From: Jiulongibacter sp.
GTDB taxonomy: Bacteria; Bacteroidota; Bacteroidia; Cytophagales; Spirosomataceae
Reading direction: 5' to 3'
DNA length: 42,489 nucleotides
Assembly (NCBI GenBank): GCA_024645245.1
Contig: JAHEBN010000013.1
Coordinates: 1 to 42,489, forward strand
Shown here: piece after piece, positions 1 through 8,430 of the stretch
Layout: every line of letters starts with the position of its first letter
Numbering within the stretch: position 1 is the stretch's first letter
Notes under the pieces: model-generated
Database searches by the model: none
What the model was told of the DNA's origin: nothing
The model's input: the letters and a program-made list of their open reading frames with translations, nothing else
Made by a program: the position numbers and the translations under genes

Positions 1-1
1 C

Positions 2-1087
2 AAAAAGGTGTTGGCCTATTCCACCATTTCGCAACTGGGACTAATGGTAATGGCGGCAGGTGCCGGTGCAGTAAATGCTTCCCTGTTTCATTTGCTTACG
101 CATGCTGCCTTTAAAGCGGGTCTTTTTCTTGCGGCAGGTGCCATAATATACCATTTCCACCACGAGCAGGACATGCGTAAAATGGGAGGCTATTTCCATC
201 AAAACCCGGTTATTGGCATTGCCTATACCATTTGTGCCCTGGCACTTGCAGGTTTGCCTCTTTTTTCAGGTTTTCTGAGCAAGGATGCTGTATTGATAGC
301 CACTTACGACTGGGCACTTAGCAAAAATAATTTCCTGTTTATGCTTATTCCCATTTCAGGAATTTTGGCTTCTTTACTCACTTCCTGGTACATTACCCGC
401 CAATGGGTTTTGGTTATGTGGCCACGAGAAGAGTCGGCTCAGGAAAAAAGGGAAATCAAATTCGGAATCTTTGAAATTTGCATTTCGATTCTGGCTTTAT
501 TTTCCATTTGGATCTGGTTTGCAAAAATACCATTGGATTTTAGGGAATCTCATTTCTTTCGTCATTTTCCAATAGGGCCATCTATTAATCATTGGCTCGG
601 CTACATTTTATCCGCCTCCAGCGTGGTTTTAATATTTTTTTCATTCCGTTATTATCAAAAACCTAAGGCCGAAAAAGAATTGGGTTTTATGGGAAAATTG
701 GGGCTAAACCATTTCTACATCGAATCCTTTTATTCTCAATCGTTGATCCGCAATTTTTGTGGTTTTGTGCAAAAAATAAGACATCCCGATGCCGAAGTAC
801 TTGAAAGTATAGAACAGGAAAAACACCTGGCCAAATACATTTACCGATTTGATTCTTTTCTGGTGGATGGTTTCGTGCACATTTTGACCAAATTAACGGT
901 AGCTTTAAGCCAATCAAGTAATTGGCTGGATAATAATCTGGTGGATGGTGTGGTAAAAGCTACATCGGCACTGGTAAACGAAACCGGTGGGCGGTTAAAA
1001 GAAATGCAGGGTGGTCGTATTCAACAATATCTTCTGGTATTAGTACTGCTCATTTTACTAATTGTATTAATTTTGAACCTGTTATAA
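2..1087 (+). CDS. nuoL: NADH-quinone oxidoreductase subunit L (3' part)
   Basis: This is the C-terminal 361 residues of the proton-pumping membrane subunit L of complex I. The reading frame is open to the window edge, so the 5' end is missing. The first visible residues (KKVLAYSTISQLG) are the conserved antiporter-like segment that lies mid-protein in NuoL. Several membrane helices follow, then a soluble stretch around HFYIESFYSQ and an amphipathic region. The protein ends in a strongly hydrophobic C-terminal helix, as expected for the lateral-helix and last-helix part of NuoL. nuoM follows after 5 bp and nuoN after that, the usual L-M-N order at the end of a nuo operon. The first in-frame GTG at position 8 is an internal valine codon, not a start. 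Confidence 0.93.
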   Translation, partial: KKVLAYSTISQLGLMVMAAGAGAVNASLFHLLTHAAFKAGLFLAAGAIIYHFHHEQDMRKMGGYFHQNPVIGIAYTICALALAGLPLFSGFLSKDAVLIATYDWALSKNNFLFMLIPISGILASLLTSWYITRQWVLVMWPREESAQEKREIKFGIFEICISILALFSIWIWFAKIPLDFRESHFFRHFPIGPSINHWLGYILSASSVVLIFFSFRYYQKPKAEKELGFMGKLGLNHFYIESFYSQSLIRNFCGFVQKIRHPDAEVLESIEQEKHLAKYIYRFDSFLVDGFVHILTKLTVALSQSSNWLDNNLVDGVVKATSALVNETGGRLKEMQGGRIQQYLLVLVLLILLIVLILNLL

Positions 1088-1092
1088 GGTAT

Positions 1093-2673
1093 ATGGAGCA
1101 AATTTTACTTTCTGTACTGCTATTCTTACCACTGGCCTCAGGTGCACTAATCCTGTTTCTACCCGATAAACTGACTCCAAATATTAAGTGGATTGCTGTT
1201 TTGGTAGCCGTGATTAACCTGCTTATTTGTTTGTTTCTGTATCATTCTTTTGACACCCAAAATCCTGATTATCAATTTATTGTTCAGAAACCCTGGATCA
1301 AACTCGATTTAGGGAGTTTAGGTCTGATAAGTATACAATATTTGATTGCTCTCGATGGTATCAGTATGCCCATGGTCTTGCTTTCGGGTATTGTGTTCCT
1401 GGCAGGTACGATATCTTCATTTGGCATAAAAGAAAAACAAAAAAGCTATTATGCTTTTGTCCTTTTACTCACTACTTCGGTTTTTGGCTGTTTTCTTGCC
1501 CTTGACTTTTTCCTGTTTTTCCTGTTTTTCGAATTCATGCTGCTACCTATGTATTTTCTGATTGGAATATGGGGAGGGGAAAAAAGGGAATATGCTGCCA
1601 TGAAATTCATTATTTATACTTTGGTGGGCTCTGTTTTGATATTGATAGTGATGTTAGCATTGGGTCTTTCGGTAGAAGATGTCAACCTGAGTAAAGAATT
1701 GGGCAAAACGGCCTTCACATTTGATTTCCGGATTTTGGCCGATTTAAAAAACTATGCAGCCGGAAGCTTTTTACATCCAGATAATACAAGTCTGCTTTTT
1801 GGTTGGCCGGTGCGGTATGTGATGTTCATTTTACTTTTCATAGGTTTCGGTATTAAACTTCCTATGGTGCCCTTTCATACCTGGCTACCCGATGCCCATG
1901 TGGAGGCTCCAACTGCTATTTCCGTGGTGCTGGCGGGTATTTTATTAAAAGTTGGTGGTTATGGCTTTCTTCGGATTGCGGTATACTTTTTCCCGGGAGA
2001 AGCCCATCATTTTGCTGGCCTTATTGCCATTGTAGGCGTAATTTCAATCCTTTATGGAGCACTTAATGCCTTAGCACAAGAAGACCTTAAAAAGTTGGTT
2101 GCCTATTCCTCGGTTTCGCATATGGGTTTTGTTTTTCTGGGTATTGCAGCTTTAAATGATCAGGGAATCAACGGAGCAATATTCCAGATGTTCAGCCACG
2201 GAATTTTATCTTCTATGTTATTTCTGATTGCCGGCGTTATTTACGACCGTACACATAACCGATACATTCAAAATTACCGCGGACTTGCTTCCAAAATGCC
2301 CCTTTTTACCGGTGCTGTGGTGGTTGCATTTTTCGGATCTTTGGGTTTACCGGGGATTTCGGGTTTTATAGGTGAATTCTTCTCGCTTTTAGGTGCATTC
2401 AAAGCTCCGTACTTTTCTAAATTGATTCCATCACTGGCTGTGTTGGGAATAGTATTATCGGCTGTGTACCTGCTCTGGACTATGCAGAAGATGTTTTTCG
2501 GTAAATTCTGGGTAAATCTGGATAAAGAAACCGAAATGACAGACCTCAACTTCCGCGAACAAATTCTGCTTTTTTCTCTGGCTTTTTTAGCTATACTTTT
2601 CGGTATTTTCCCAAATCTGATTTTCGAAATCAGTAGCATGTCCGTTCAATTATTAACTGCCGGATTTCAATAA
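1093..2673 (+). CDS. nuoM: NADH-quinone oxidoreductase subunit M
   Basis: This is the 526-residue antiporter-like membrane subunit M of complex I, which couples quinone reduction to proton translocation. It has about 14 hydrophobic helices. Family landmarks visible are the membrane glutamate in FFEFMLLPMYFLIG (about E147), the PFHTWLPDAHVEAPT segment near residues 257-271 followed by a helix with lysine (LLKVGGYG), and the SSVSHMGFVFLG helix. The length is normal for NuoM. It starts with ATG 5 bp after the nuoL stop and is followed by nuoN after 5 bp, so the three genes are almost certainly cotranscribed. Nothing looks damaged. Confidence 0.96.
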   Translation: MEQILLSVLLFLPLASGALILFLPDKLTPNIKWIAVLVAVINLLICLFLYHSFDTQNPDYQFIVQKPWIKLDLGSLGLISIQYLIALDGISMPMVLLSGIVFLAGTISSFGIKEKQKSYYAFVLLLTTSVFGCFLALDFFLFFLFFEFMLLPMYFLIGIWGGEKREYAAMKFIIYTLVGSVLILIVMLALGLSVEDVNLSKELGKTAFTFDFRILADLKNYAAGSFLHPDNTSLLFGWPVRYVMFILLFIGFGIKLPMVPFHTWLPDAHVEAPTAISVVLAGILLKVGGYGFLRIAVYFFPGEAHHFAGLIAIVGVISILYGALNALAQEDLKKLVAYSSVSHMGFVFLGIAALNDQGINGAIFQMFSHGILSSMLFLIAGVIYDRTHNRYIQNYRGLASKMPLFTGAVVVAFFGSLGLPGISGFIGEFFSLLGAFKAPYFSKLIPSLAVLGIVLSAVYLLWTMQKMFFGKFWVNLDKETEMTDLNFREQILLFSLAFLAILFGIFPNLIFEISSMSVQLLTAGFQ

Positions 2674-2678
2674 GCCAT

Positions 2679-4139
2679 ATGTATCAAAATTTACAACATA
2701 TACTTACCGGAACATCCTATATTCAATCCGAAATCCTGCTCACTTTTGCCTTGGTTATCCTTATTTTTTGGGTAAGTTTTGTAAAGAAGCCTATTTCCGA
2801 AAAGCAGAGTAATCAATTTCATTTATTTGGTCTTATTTCTTTTCTTTTGCTTATTACCTTTCAATGGCTGGTACCAACAAGAATTGAACCCAGTCCTATT
2901 TTCAACGGCTTAATTGTATTTGATGGCTCCGCCAAATATGCCAAAATGCTGATTTTTATTGCCGGTGCCATTACCTGCCTGCACTTGATGGCATTTCGAT
3001 ATAAGTTTGACGGCGAAATGATCATTTTACTGCTGGCTTCTACACTCGGTATGTGTATTATCGTCATGAGTACCCATTTTCTGAGTTTAATTGTAGCCAT
3101 GGAGCTGGTTTCCATATGCTCTTATGTAATGGTTAGTTTCGAAAAAAAACGCCAAAATCTGGAAGCCGGCATCAAGTACCTGCTATTCGGAGCTACAACT
3201 TCAGCCATTATGTTTTATGGCATTTCTTTACTTTATGGTGCCACAGGTACTTTGCAATTTACCATACCTGAATTTTCCGCCGGACTGGCACAAAACCAAC
3301 CTATGCTCATAGGTATAGCTTTACTAATGACACTGGCGGGTCTTTTGTTTAAATTAAATGCGGCACCTTTTCATGTTTGGTCACCCGATGTGTATCAGGC
3401 CGGCCCCACTCCTATTGTCAGTTTTCTTTCCGTAGCCCCCAAATTGGCTGCATTGCTGGTTTTGATCAGAATGCGGGAATACATAAAAGTCGATATAATT
3501 CTGATCTTTGGTATTTTAATACTTGCATCAATCCTTATTGGCAATTTCGCGGCCTTATGGCAAAACAACCTGAAACGCTTGCTGGGATATTCCGGTATAG
3601 CTCATGCTGGTTTTATTTTAATAGGTATTCTGGTTGGTACCGAAAGTGGGATTCATGCCAGCATGTTTTATTTAAGTGTCTATGTTTTTATTAACATGGG
3701 GGCTTTTGTACTTGCAGATATCCTAAAATCGGCATCCGGATCTTATGAATTAGACTCTTTCAGTGGCTTAAGTAAGCAATTTAAATCGGCGGGTATAATA
3801 GCCTTAATCATAATGGTGGCTTTGGTAGGCTTGCCTCCTACTTCCGGTTTTACCGGTAAATTTCTGGTATTTATTTCTGCCTGGGATGTTTACGAGCAAG
3901 GTGGCAATAGCATTTTCCTTTGGATAGTCGGATTTGGCCTTATCAATACGGCTATCTCTATTTATTATTACTTCAAATTGCCGTACTTTCTTTTTGTAAA
4001 AAATAAACCTGAAGGTAATGATTATACCATTCATACGAGTTGGTTACAAACAGCATTACTCCTTGTTTTGGGTCTATCAGTGATCTATCTTTTCTTCCAG
4101 CCTCAATTTATCCAAAGCTGGATCAACCGTCTTTTTTGA
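2679..4139 (+). CDS. nuoN: NADH-quinone oxidoreductase subunit N
   Basis: This is the 486-residue antiporter-like membrane subunit N of complex I. Visible family features are the membrane glutamate in VAMELVSICSYVMVSFEKK (near residue 141), the loop FHVWSPDVYQAGPTPIVSF near residues 228-246, and the helix RLLGYSGIAHAGFILIG. It begins with ATG 5 bp after nuoM and is the last gene of the nuo run. Its last 63 bp overlap the 3' end of the convergent membrane-protein gene on the minus strand, so there is no room for a terminator between them. Transcripts of the two genes must be complementary at their ends. Confidence 0.96.
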   Translation: MYQNLQHILTGTSYIQSEILLTFALVILIFWVSFVKKPISEKQSNQFHLFGLISFLLLITFQWLVPTRIEPSPIFNGLIVFDGSAKYAKMLIFIAGAITCLHLMAFRYKFDGEMIILLLASTLGMCIIVMSTHFLSLIVAMELVSICSYVMVSFEKKRQNLEAGIKYLLFGATTSAIMFYGISLLYGATGTLQFTIPEFSAGLAQNQPMLIGIALLMTLAGLLFKLNAAPFHVWSPDVYQAGPTPIVSFLSVAPKLAALLVLIRMREYIKVDIILIFGILILASILIGNFAALWQNNLKRLLGYSGIAHAGFILIGILVGTESGIHASMFYLSVYVFINMGAFVLADILKSASGSYELDSFSGLSKQFKSAGIIALIIMVALVGLPPTSGFTGKFLVFISAWDVYEQGGNSIFLWIVGFGLINTAISIYYYFKLPYFLFVKNKPEGNDYTIHTSWLQTALLLVLGLSVIYLFFQPQFIQSWINRLF

Positions 4140-5642
4140 GTGCTTTTTTGCCAGGTATTTAAAGAAGAAAGGCTCTCCGGTAGCAAGTATCTGCTCAATT
4201 GGCCAACCATTGTTTACTGAAGTTTCGGGCATTGGCTGAACTTCCTCAAACTTCATCGGATGATGATCAAAAGTTAAACCATTATGCTTGTATGAAACAT
4301 ATAAGTGAAAAACAGAGTCAAGAGAACATATTGAAAATATCAGAATAAAAAGCAATTTGGAAAAGGTGTTTTTTGTAAAAGAATAACACCTGAAAAGATA
4401 TGACCACAACAAAAACAAAGAAGGCATTGAAACTCTTTGTACCCAATCATTATATTTCCCTAAACGATAGAATGGAATACAGATTAATATTATAAGAATT
4501 ATCGTCAAAAAGGTCTTGCTTTCTTTCCAAAATTCTTTTCTAATCAAAAACCATGTAGCCATAAACCAAATACCAACTTCGAAAAATTCAAACCAAGCTA
4601 GTTTTAAAAAATCTTTTACAAAAACCGTGGAATTTTGAAGAGGTGAAAAAATGAAGCCTTTATCAATTTCATTAACCGAAACGGCATTTACGAACAAAAA
4701 TAGGATGACAAAAGCAGGAATTATGAAAAAGTTAGGCAGACTAAAGAAGGGGACTAAGCTATTTTTAAATAAGTACCAGATAAAATAGGGGAAGATTCCA
4801 ACCAGCATAAATGGCGACCAGAATACCATGGCAAAAAGATAAATTGGAGAATTGTAAATGTTTTTTTCAACGATCAATTCGTAAAAAAAGAGTCCGGAAA
4901 GCACCCAACATGGAACAGCATGAGGTGCAGCCCAAAATAATAAATTGGTATTACCATGATATATCAAAAAGCGGTCAATGTCGAGCGAGTTTGACCAAAA
5001 TATTTGCGGAAAATCCCCCGACATTATTTCCCTTATTGAAAATCCGATTCCGTTTTGTAAGAAATACCCGGCAATATCTAATCCACCAATAAGCATAAAA
5101 AAAAGTAATGCCATTAAACCCTTACTTTTACTTAAAATAATAAACCAAAATACACCAAGAAGCACTCCGAATGATGAAAAGCAAAACAAAAAAATAGTGG
5201 CGGCATTATACGAAATCCAACCCGCCAATACCGGCGAAACTATATGATAACCTATATAAGCTGCCAGATAATAATGTTGGCCCTGATATAAATAGGTGAC
5301 CGGCCACGGTCGTTGAATAATATCTTTGGTAAGTGCATATATTTTCTGATGATCATGGATAAGCATTCCAAAACCACCTATACCGGATAAAGAAACCCAA
5401 AGCGTTCCTAAAATTATTACCCCTAAAAATTGCCATGTTTTTAGGGTATAATATTCGGTGTTACCGTGAAAATTATATTGGATGTATTTAAAAAGTGCTA
5501 TTAAGAACATTGCTGATACCGGCAAACTATATAAAGGACGAACCCATCCCAGTAACAGTACCAATACAGGTATCCCCAGATAAATAACACTCAAAATTTT
5601 GAGTAAAAAAACCGGTATTTTAATCTCTGAATACGATTTCAA
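4077..5642 (-). CDS. GT-C-like polytopic membrane protein, copy 1
   Basis: This is a 521-residue protein with roughly 10-12 hydrophobic helices and a soluble tail of about 60 residues. I do not recognise a named family. It is clearly a paralogue of the protein encoded just upstream: both share GGFG...HDHxK in the first long loop (here D97, H98, K100), a PWP..Y..G...Y..HY motif, F..GVLLGVFW, and a C-terminal (E/D)xFF(F/Y)K(Y/H)xAKK. A first-loop acid motif followed by many helices is the architecture of GT-C glycosyltransferases that use polyprenyl-phosphate sugars, and a GtrB-type enzyme lies next door. That role is inference. The only plausible start is TTG, 17 bp after the stop of the upstream paralogue, so the two form an operon. 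The 3' end overlaps nuoN by 63 bp. Confidence 0.72.
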   Translation of the reverse strand: MKSYSEIKIPVFLLKILSVIYLGIPVLVLLLGWVRPLYSLPVSAMFLIALFKYIQYNFHGNTEYYTLKTWQFLGVIILGTLWVSLSGIGGFGMLIHDHQKIYALTKDIIQRPWPVTYLYQGQHYYLAAYIGYHIVSPVLAGWISYNAATIFLFCFSSFGVLLGVFWFIILSKSKGLMALLFFMLIGGLDIAGYFLQNGIGFSIREIMSGDFPQIFWSNSLDIDRFLIYHGNTNLLFWAAPHAVPCWVLSGLFFYELIVEKNIYNSPIYLFAMVFWSPFMLVGIFPYFIWYLFKNSLVPFFSLPNFFIIPAFVILFLFVNAVSVNEIDKGFIFSPLQNSTVFVKDFLKLAWFEFFEVGIWFMATWFLIRKEFWKESKTFLTIILIILICIPFYRLGKYNDWVQRVSMPSLFLLWSYLFRCYSFTKNTFSKLLFILIFSICSLDSVFHLYVSYKHNGLTFDHHPMKFEEVQPMPETSVNNGWPIEQILATGEPFFFKYLAKKHSKKTVDPALDKLRLEEKIDH

Positions 5643-5659
5643 TGCAATTCTTGTTATAT

Positions 5660-7165
5660 CTATTTTTTAATAAGCTCTTGGTAATTGTCAGGCTTTTTTG
5701 CAAAGTGCTTGTAAAAAAAACTTTCATCTTTTGCCACAAATTGTGCCAATGGGTAACTAACACAAATAGTGGGCAGATCCTGAACCAGACTTTCATCCGG
5801 TGGGTCGAACCGGGGCAAAATTCTGCAGTATTTTAATGAACCTCCAATATCAATAAAAGCAGCTGTTGAAGAAAGAACTAATAAAACCCCTACTAACAAC
5901 TTTCCCTTTTTGGAGCTTAATTCAAAACTTTTAAACAACAACACAAAAAGTAAAATGATAGACGGCATCGAAATGCGGTTTGACCAGTCGTTCCACAAGC
6001 CTAATCTGTAAAGCGGAATCAGGCAGAGTAATACCGCGGTAAAAATCAATAAATATTGGTCTGTTTTCACAAGTTTTCGATATCCGGATACCACGATAAC
6101 AAATATCCAGACCACAACTTCAAAAATCAGAAAATACAGATAAACCATTATTTGCTCACCCAAACTGATATGTTGACTACTTAAATCTGTAAAAATAAAG
6201 TGTTTCACCAATTCCTGCGATTCAATAGCCAATAAATAGCTGGCAGAGTATAAAAATATGATCATGGCAAGGAATAAATTGACCGTATTAAATACACCTT
6301 TAAATCTTTTTGCTACGAAGACAAATATTAAAAAAGGAGCAATACCAAGCAAAATCATTGGCGACCACATGACCAAAAGCGAAAGAAAAAACGGGGTATA
6401 TTTAATATCATTATCTATAAAAGCATCATTTAAAAGGACTCCGATTCCAATTATTGCAGGTATAAAATGTTGCGGGGTCCAGTAAAGCATGTCTGTAATA
6501 CCCATGTAATTTATTGGAATTATATCCCAGCAATTTGCCCAAAACACATAGCCGTGATTATTCAAACGGTTAATAATTTCTGTTATAAATCCGCTTCTAT
6601 ATTTTATCAGGAACGAAAAAATAGATATTCCTCCAAACAAAATAAACATTACTGGAAAATACCATTTAAGGGTACCTGTATACCGCATCAGCCAAAATAC
6701 TCCTAAAAGCACTCCCAAAAAAGTATTACAGAATACAAAAAGTTGTACAAAATTATACCCTAAAAACCCTACCAAAAATGGCCCTGATATGTAGAAAGAT
6801 AAATAATGTGTAAGATAAAGCGGCCTTCCCTCAACTACATACATCAATGGCCAGGGTTTTTGTGAAAGCTCCTTAGCCAGGGTATTATTCTTTACATGAT
6901 CATGAAACTGATAACCAAAACCGCCGGCACCGGAATACAGTAACCACAGCAATACAATCGCAAGAATGATCCAAAAGACCCTTTTGGGCACAAAAAACTG
7001 AATTTTGTAATCCAGGTTTCCTATGTATTTAAACAGAGAAAAAATTAAAACAATACTTAATGGCAATGCGATTCCCCAGGAAGACCATCCCCAAAAGAAT
7101 GGTATAAGTGGAAATGAAATATATATAATGGTAAGTATTTTAATTAATGCCAGATTTATTCGCAT
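5660..7165 (-). CDS. GT-C-like polytopic membrane protein, copy 2
   Basis: This is a 501-residue, multi-helix membrane protein and the first gene of the minus-strand pair. Residues 79-92 carry GAGGFGYQFHDHVK, matching the same position in copy 1, so D89/H90/K92 are the best candidates for a conserved active-site loop on the non-cytoplasmic side. The C-terminal 60 residues appear soluble and again end with an FFYKHFAKK-type motif. The start is ATG. The gene diverges from the GtrB-like glycosyltransferase at 7317, with 151 bp between the starts. The arrangement suggests transfer of a lipid-linked sugar to a surface glycan or protein. An alternative is an O-antigen ligase or flippase-like protein; sequence alone does not decide. 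Confidence 0.72.
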   Translation of the reverse strand: MRINLALIKILTIIYISFPLIPFFWGWSSWGIALPLSIVLIFSLFKYIGNLDYKIQFFVPKRVFWIILAIVLLWLLYSGAGGFGYQFHDHVKNNTLAKELSQKPWPLMYVVEGRPLYLTHYLSFYISGPFLVGFLGYNFVQLFVFCNTFLGVLLGVFWLMRYTGTLKWYFPVMFILFGGISIFSFLIKYRSGFITEIINRLNNHGYVFWANCWDIIPINYMGITDMLYWTPQHFIPAIIGIGVLLNDAFIDNDIKYTPFFLSLLVMWSPMILLGIAPFLIFVFVAKRFKGVFNTVNLFLAMIIFLYSASYLLAIESQELVKHFIFTDLSSQHISLGEQIMVYLYFLIFEVVVWIFVIVVSGYRKLVKTDQYLLIFTAVLLCLIPLYRLGLWNDWSNRISMPSIILLFVLLFKSFELSSKKGKLLVGVLLVLSSTAAFIDIGGSLKYCRILPRFDPPDESLVQDLPTICVSYPLAQFVAKDESFFYKHFAKKPDNYQELIKK

Positions 7166-7184
7166 ACGGCTTTAAATGATATTC

Positions 7185-7294
7185 CAAAAATACAACAAGC
7201 CCTTGGAATATAATATTTCTAATACCTTCAATCTTAGAAGAATGGCAAATCTGGAAGGAATTCTAATCCAAACGAATTTATTTAACTAATTTTG
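7185..7294. promoter_or_regulatory. divergent promoter region, GT-C pair / GtrB-like gene
   Basis: The 151 bp between the divergent starts contain an exact TAnnTTTG element on each strand: TAATTTTG at 7287-7294 on the plus strand and TATTTTTG (read on the minus strand) at 7185-7192. Each is close to its gene. Neither has a good TTTG at the expected 19-21 bp upstream, so these are weak candidates. Confidence 0.25.
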
Positions 7295-7316
7295 GTTCGA
7301 ATTTTAATACTCTATT

Positions 7317-8261
7317 ATGCCTGATTCACTTTTAATAATTATACCGTGTTACAATGAAGAAGAGATTCTGGAATCCACTTATTCGCAGATTAATAATTGT
7401 CTGGCAGATCTGAAATCCAAAGAGCTTGTTTCTGCATCCAGTAAAATTTGCCTGGTAGACGATGGAAGTAAGGACAAAACATGGGAAATGATAGAAGGCA
7501 TTTGCCGGAAAAATGAAAACTTTAGCTCTATCAAGCTTTCCCGCAATTATGGACATCAAAGTGCCATACTTGCCGGCTTATTGGAAAACTCCGGATCTTA
7601 TGATTCCTATATTACCATCGATGCAGATCTTCAGGATGACATTGAGGTAATAGCAGATATGGTAAAAGCCCATTCCAATGGTGCCAAAGTAGTATATGGG
7701 GTAAGAAATGACCGTAGCTCCGATTCTTTTTTCAAACGCTTCACTGCAGAAAGTTTTTACAAGCTTATGCAAAAAATGGGTGTCCCGGTAATTTTCAACC
7801 ATGCAGATTTTCGACTGATGGATCAGATCATAGTTGATAAATTCGCTGAATATAAAGAGGTAAATCTTTTTATAAGGGGTATAATTCCTACTATTGGGTT
7901 CAAGTCGGAGAAAGTATATTATGCCCGAAAAGAGCGGGAAGCAGGTGAGACCAAATACCCTTTGTCAAAAATGCTGTCCTTTGCCTGGAACGGGATAACG
8001 TCTTTTTCAACCACCCCTATGAGATGGGTGCTTTGGTTTGGGATTTTTAACTTTTTACTAGCCTTAGGTATCACCGCTTATGTGATTATTAGCAGATTGG
8101 CAGGTCAAACTATTCTGGGCTGGACTTCCATAGTTTTACCAATGGCCTATTTCAGCGGTTCCAACATGATTGCCATTGGTCTCATAGGTGAATATATTGG
8201 AAAAATTTACGAAGAGATTAAAGCACGTCCTCGTTATATAGTTGAAAAACATATGAAATAA
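7317..8261 (+). CDS. GtrB/DPM1-like polyprenyl-phosphate glycosyltransferase (GT2)
   Basis: This is a 314-residue family 2 glycosyltransferase of the dolichol-phosphate mannosyltransferase/GtrB type, which moves a sugar from a nucleotide donor onto a polyprenyl phosphate at the inner face of the cytoplasmic membrane. The N-terminal GT-A domain shows IIPCYNEE (about residues 7-14), DDGSKDKT and the DADLQDD metal-binding motif (about 101-107). A C-terminal segment holds two hydrophobic helices, FGIFNFLLALGITAYVII and one around MAYFSGSNMIAIGLIGEY, then IGKIYEEIKARPRYIV, typical of GtrB. It diverges from the two GT-C-like genes, which could use its product as donor. The sugar cannot be told from sequence. 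Confidence 0.9.
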   Translation: MPDSLLIIIPCYNEEEILESTYSQINNCLADLKSKELVSASSKICLVDDGSKDKTWEMIEGICRKNENFSSIKLSRNYGHQSAILAGLLENSGSYDSYITIDADLQDDIEVIADMVKAHSNGAKVVYGVRNDRSSDSFFKRFTAESFYKLMQKMGVPVIFNHADFRLMDQIIVDKFAEYKEVNLFIRGIIPTIGFKSEKVYYARKEREAGETKYPLSKMLSFAWNGITSFSTTPMRWVLWFGIFNFLLALGITAYVIISRLAGQTILGWTSIVLPMAYFSGSNMIAIGLIGEYIGKIYEEIKARPRYIVEKHMK

Positions 8262-8349
8262 GGAATTCCCACTTCAACACAAATAAATAGCAGGAAAATC
8301 ACATTCTGATTACAATTAATTATCAGACCACTTATTAATTCAATTTTCT

Positions 8350-8381
8350 TTTGCAGAGCACCTATTATTTACTCAACTTTG
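8350..8381 (+). promoter_or_regulatory. candidate promoter of the purF-like gene
   Basis: TTTG at 8350-8353 is followed after 20 bp by CAACTTTG at 8374-8381. This is one mismatch from the Bacteroidota -7 consensus TAnnTTTG, at the expected spacing. It would start transcripts roughly 40 nt before the ATG. Confidence 0.45.
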
Positions 8382-8430
8382 TATCCTAAAAAGCAGAGGT
8401 ACCTGCTCCTTTTAGTGTACCATTTCTCCT

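Noticed and set aside
3377-3694. A 105-codon frame overlapping nuoN in another frame
   Set aside because: Entirely within a certain nuoN; cysteine- and tryptophan-rich shadow translation.
5642-5836. A 64-codon plus-strand frame across the junction of the two GT-C-like genes
   Set aside because: Antisense to the conserved C-terminal tail of copy 2; no start signal.
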